Assembly (NCBI GenBank): GCA_013365365.1
Contig: JABVXU010000425.1
Span: forward strand, 1 to 47,411
DNA length: 47,411 nt
Source of the DNA: Cruorifilaria tuberocauda
Taxonomy: Eukaryota; Nematoda; Chromadorea; Rhabditida; Onchocercidae
Reading direction: 5' to 3'
Part shown: positions 44,701 to 47,411 of the stretch, piece after piece
Numbering within the stretch: position 1 is the first letter of the stretch
How the letters are laid out: every line of letters starts with the position of its first letter
Translations under genes and position numbers: made by a program
The notes under the pieces: generated by a model
What the model was told of the DNA's origin: nothing
The model's database searches: none
What the model saw: only the letters and a program-made list of their open reading frames with translations

Positions 44701-46595
44701 TTCTGGACGATCATATTGGTAAATTTGGAAAAATTCATTTTGAATTTTGCCAGAATATTTTTGATTATTATTAGAATATGTAATGCTATGTAAGAAATGT
44801 TCTTTCCAGAGCCTCGTGCACGAAAAACACTACCATCACCACTTCTTTCTGGAGACCCAGTTATTAGACAGTCTCGAAAGGTAATTTTGAAAGCTCAGTC
44901 TAGTTTTTTCTTTGATTAATTTTTCTTATTTCTTTGCTGCATGGATTAACGCGAGAAATACATTTTAGGTAGTTTCCTCTCCAGATGGTGTGCAAAATAC
45001 GCTTACCGCCCCAGATATCGTTCTCTCTACTACTGATGCACAACCAGTTCACAAAAGTTAAAATTGTTTTTTTAAGTGAAATTTTTTTTCATTGTGAGCA
45101 TTTCTCTTGATTTTTTTGAAATTCCGAAAAAATTCCTTTTTCGTCATAAATTTAAAGCTTTTTTCAGTGATTGTTTACTTAAATCGAGGTTGTCGATGTG
45201 CACCCACTCTAAACAGTTCACTTGTTCGTAAACTGCCGGAGAAATTTGGACCTGGCGCTCTGCATCATATTTTAAGAGAAACAGTGCAACAAATTGTAAA
45301 TTGTGCTGTTGATCCCTCCTTTGTGTTCAAAAAAGTCGATCCTGGAACTCTTAGAATTCTGTCTATTACTGGTATGGTTAATCAAGATACAGTGATCTTT
45401 TTATGTTCTGGGATTTTATTCACTGTAATGTCTGGTACTGATAAAGCCATAAAGTGCACAATCTTGATTATCTATAAATAAATCGAAGGAGGACACTGAA
45501 GATTAGATAGAACATAGTTCATGAGTTCCCTCTTACTTAGTGACGGTTATCACATTTTCGGGATAAAATCTGCACGAGAATAATAGACAGTTTGAAAATG
45601 GGTTTGTTCGATTTTAGCCGATATTCATGAAGTGACACATGTACGCGCTCTACCAGCATTGAAAACTCTTACCTCTGCATGGGATTATTTGCATGCTTTT
45701 ATTTCAAAATTAAATGTATGTCGCAACTTTTTGACGGAGGAACCGATCTGTTGCTCGTTATGTTCTTGTCCCAGTGATGATGGAGTTGTGAGTACTACTG
45801 CAGGTTAGTATATCTTTTACATCTTTGTTTTGGACAGAGAAAAATTGTCATCTGGTTCTTTGTTTTAATTGGTAGTGTACAATTTTGGGATTCGAGAAAT
45901 TCATTGTTGTAGGAGGTGCTGGGCTGAAATACGGTGCCGAGAGCGATGATTCGGAAGACTACGAAGGTTGGCTAGTTTTCATACAGCAGTTTAATAGATT
46001 TTCGGGACGGATCCATGCGTTTAGTTTCTGATATCCGCACATCTCATTTTTGAGAGATGAATTCAATCAAACAGATATTTGTGGATCCTTTGCTCATTAT
46101 GGTAGAAATGTTATTGTGAATTATTTTCCAGGTCATCAGTCGGATTTAGCAGATTGGTCCATGCAGCGTGTTGCAAATGAAGTTGAAAATATGTTTGATG
46201 CAAGTGTTGCAGAAAAATTTTTGCAAAATGTAAAACTTTCTTTTTTCATGAAGTTAAATTTGCAGTATTCGGGAATGTTTTTATCCGCTAAAACATTTCT
46301 AACAATAAATATGTGCTAATGAATTTGTTGAGTAGATAAAAAAATCATATTTTTGTTTATCATCCAATTATGATTCGCTCATTTCTGAGAATTTAATGCG
46401 TTTTTACAATTTTAGAATGTAACACTGTAATCAATTTTTTTTAAGCAAATTGATGGCAAAGCTTTAATTTTGCTAACAACTGAGTTATTAATACGGCATT
46501 TGGAAATGCCGTTTGGTCCGGCTTTAAAGATGATGTCATACATTGAATCGTTGAAGCGCAGAGCGTGGCGAATTACTTCTCATAGTACAAAATAA
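41722..46595 (+). CDS. Scm: Scm-like Polycomb protein: MBT-MBT-SLED-SAM
   Basis: Sixteen exons join in phase to 703 residues: 41722-41850, 42224-42319, 42418-42580, 42796-42934, 43216-43360, 43508-43763, 44079-44150, 44345-44496, 44610-44718, 44810-44880, 44969-45056, 45168-45371, 45618-45803, 45913-45966, 46132-46229, 46446-46595. An acidic N-terminus (1-75) is followed by MBT1 (about 85-224; FSWQEYLKQTEA, RLDGEDGSNDHW, LILQPPFGF), MBT2 (225-309; FQVGMKCEAIDHRN, SYDGWNKAYDSR, IFPIGWANKCG), a basic/Ser linker with a likely nuclear signal (RNRKRKQ), a SLED domain (about 474-600; NRGCRCAPTLNSS, LPEKFGPGALHHILRETVQQ), an acidic exon, and a C-terminal SAM domain (about 625-695; DWSMQRVANEVENMF, QIDGKALILLTTELLIRH, GPALKMMSYIESLKR). 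Scm links PRC1 and PhoRC through its SAM polymer and reads low-methylated lysine through MBT. MBT2 keeps the cage residues Asp246, Asn249, Trp274 and Tyr278, with Tyr271 for Phe. The acceptor of exon 4 is weak but fits phase and family. Confidence 0.93.
44198..44242. repeat. 45-base direct repeat, copy 1 (intron 7)
   Basis: It matches 44705-44749 at 42 of 45 positions (starts GGACGATCACATTGGTAAAT). This copy is intronic in the chosen model but retains the donor-like TTG|GTAAAT. Confidence 0.8.
44705..44749. repeat. 45-base direct repeat, copy 2 (exon 9 / intron 9 junction)
   Basis: It includes the last 14 bases of exon 9, its donor and the start of intron 9; the same orientation as 44198-44242, 507 bases apart. 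Confidence 0.8.
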
Positions 46596-47396
46596 GTATA
46601 GTCTTTACTCATTGTTATTTTTTTTAATCTGTCTTGAACAATGCGTCACGTTTTTCTAGTGTTATGATTTTTCCATAATACCTCAAATTCCGGATCAATC
46701 ATATGATTTAGTTGTGCATAAAATATTCACAAAAACTGCTATAAAATTGGTCTGATCATGTTTTTCAGACGGCTAGTTTTTGAAATTCTTTCTTTTATGA
46801 CTGCCGAACAAATTTTCTTGATACTTCTTCATGCCTGTTTCATTTTCTCAATTGAATTGACCTCGTATCTGTTTTTGCAGTTAATTAAATCTGTGGATCT
46901 TCTACATTTTCGAATTCCGAAATTAAAAAAGGTTGCATGTTCTTATAGTTTAGATTTAAAAAATGAAACTGCTAAATTGTCTTCTACATCTCTCACTTTT
47001 TTGGGTTTGACGTTCTACGCAAATATTTTTCTTTTTTTTCTTTATGAATTCAGATAATGCAGCTTGCTGCATTTTCGGTAGGACTCGTTTATCATTTACA
47101 TTGCACAACTCAGCTAAACTGGATCTGTCTCGCACTGATCCTATGCTGCACGTAGTTCTCGGGAGAAGTTAATATCGCTAGTTTCAAAATTGTTACTTTT
47201 GATACAGCTTTTATCTATTCACTTATTCAAACCATGCATTTTCTATTTAGTAATACTTCAAACTGTTTTTCATAAAATATGGTTTGTTTATATCAGTTCT
47301 TGCACCATTTCGCTTCATGGAAGAATTATGAGATCTTAATCTTGACTTTTTTTTTTGGCGAACTTCTTTCACATCAAGAGCCAGTCATATAAGTGT
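46596..47396 (+). other. 3' flank of the Scm-like gene
   Basis: No further gene is supported. The plus ORF 46758-47057 is hydrophobic, and an internal acceptor (TCTGTTTTTGCAG at about 46880) could start an exon reading LIKSVDLLHFRIPKLKK with a GTTGCA donor, but nothing connects to it. Confidence 0.35.
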
Positions 47397-47411
47397 TATA
47401 TATATATATAT
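47397..47411. repeat. (TA)n microsatellite at the window edge
   Basis: At least seven TA units running off the right end. Confidence 0.9.

Noticed and set aside
1..47411. tRNA, rRNA and CRISPR arrays
   Set aside because: No T-arm/anticodon arrangement, no conserved rRNA blocks and no regularly spaced repeats were seen on either strand.

Overview
The window is AT-rich eukaryotic DNA whose genes are cut into many small exons. Exons are about 50-460 bases, introns often 60-300 bases, donors GT, acceptors mostly TTTCAG-like. Several start codons sit 1-17 bases after a TTTCAG/TTTCAAG-type acceptor with no coding exon before it, which suits nematode spliced-leader trans-splicing. A very well conserved cuticlin gene (cut-1) with a ZP domain, furin-like site and C-terminal membrane segment makes this a nematode. 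Base composition and gene style point to a clade III spirurid/filarial-type worm, but the species cannot be fixed from sequence alone. All gene models below were spliced by hand, using reading-phase continuity and protein-family similarity.

Layout. 0-7.9 kb: gene-poor, with a possible partial exon at the left edge (+), a charged protein of unknown function on the minus strand (1246-2322 and perhaps further right), and a few doubtful ORFs. 7.9-12.8 kb: an 11-exon minus-strand gene for a secreted, probably GPI-anchored protein with a copper-monooxygenase-like N-terminal domain, two EGF modules and a DOMON domain. 12.8-17.5 kb: mostly non-coding, with the 3' end of an unidentified minus-strand gene (14.36-14.93 kb). 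17.5-18.5 kb: a small secreted protein (+). 19.3-22.6 kb: a ten-exon minus-strand gene for an unrecognised secreted protein of 418 residues. 23.8-25.9 kb: cut-1 (minus). 26-33.4 kb: long gene-poor stretch with one possible 75-residue micro-gene. 33.4-35.5 kb: a secreted protein built of eight four-cysteine modules (+). 36.6-37.6 kb: a possible two-helix membrane protein (+). 37.9-41.0 kb: a secreted IgGFc-binding-like protein (minus), head-to-head with a Polycomb Scm-type gene (MBT-MBT-SLED-SAM, +) at 41.7-46.6 kb.

The theme is the extracellular surface. Cuticlin, the LPMO-like/EGF/DOMON protein, the cysteine-module protein, the IgGFc-like protein and two novel secreted proteins all have signal peptides. 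The exception is the nuclear Scm-like chromatin protein. The most notable novelty is the LPMO-like/EGF/EGF/DOMON architecture, which could put a copper oxidase-like centre and a possible haem electron donor on one polypeptide.
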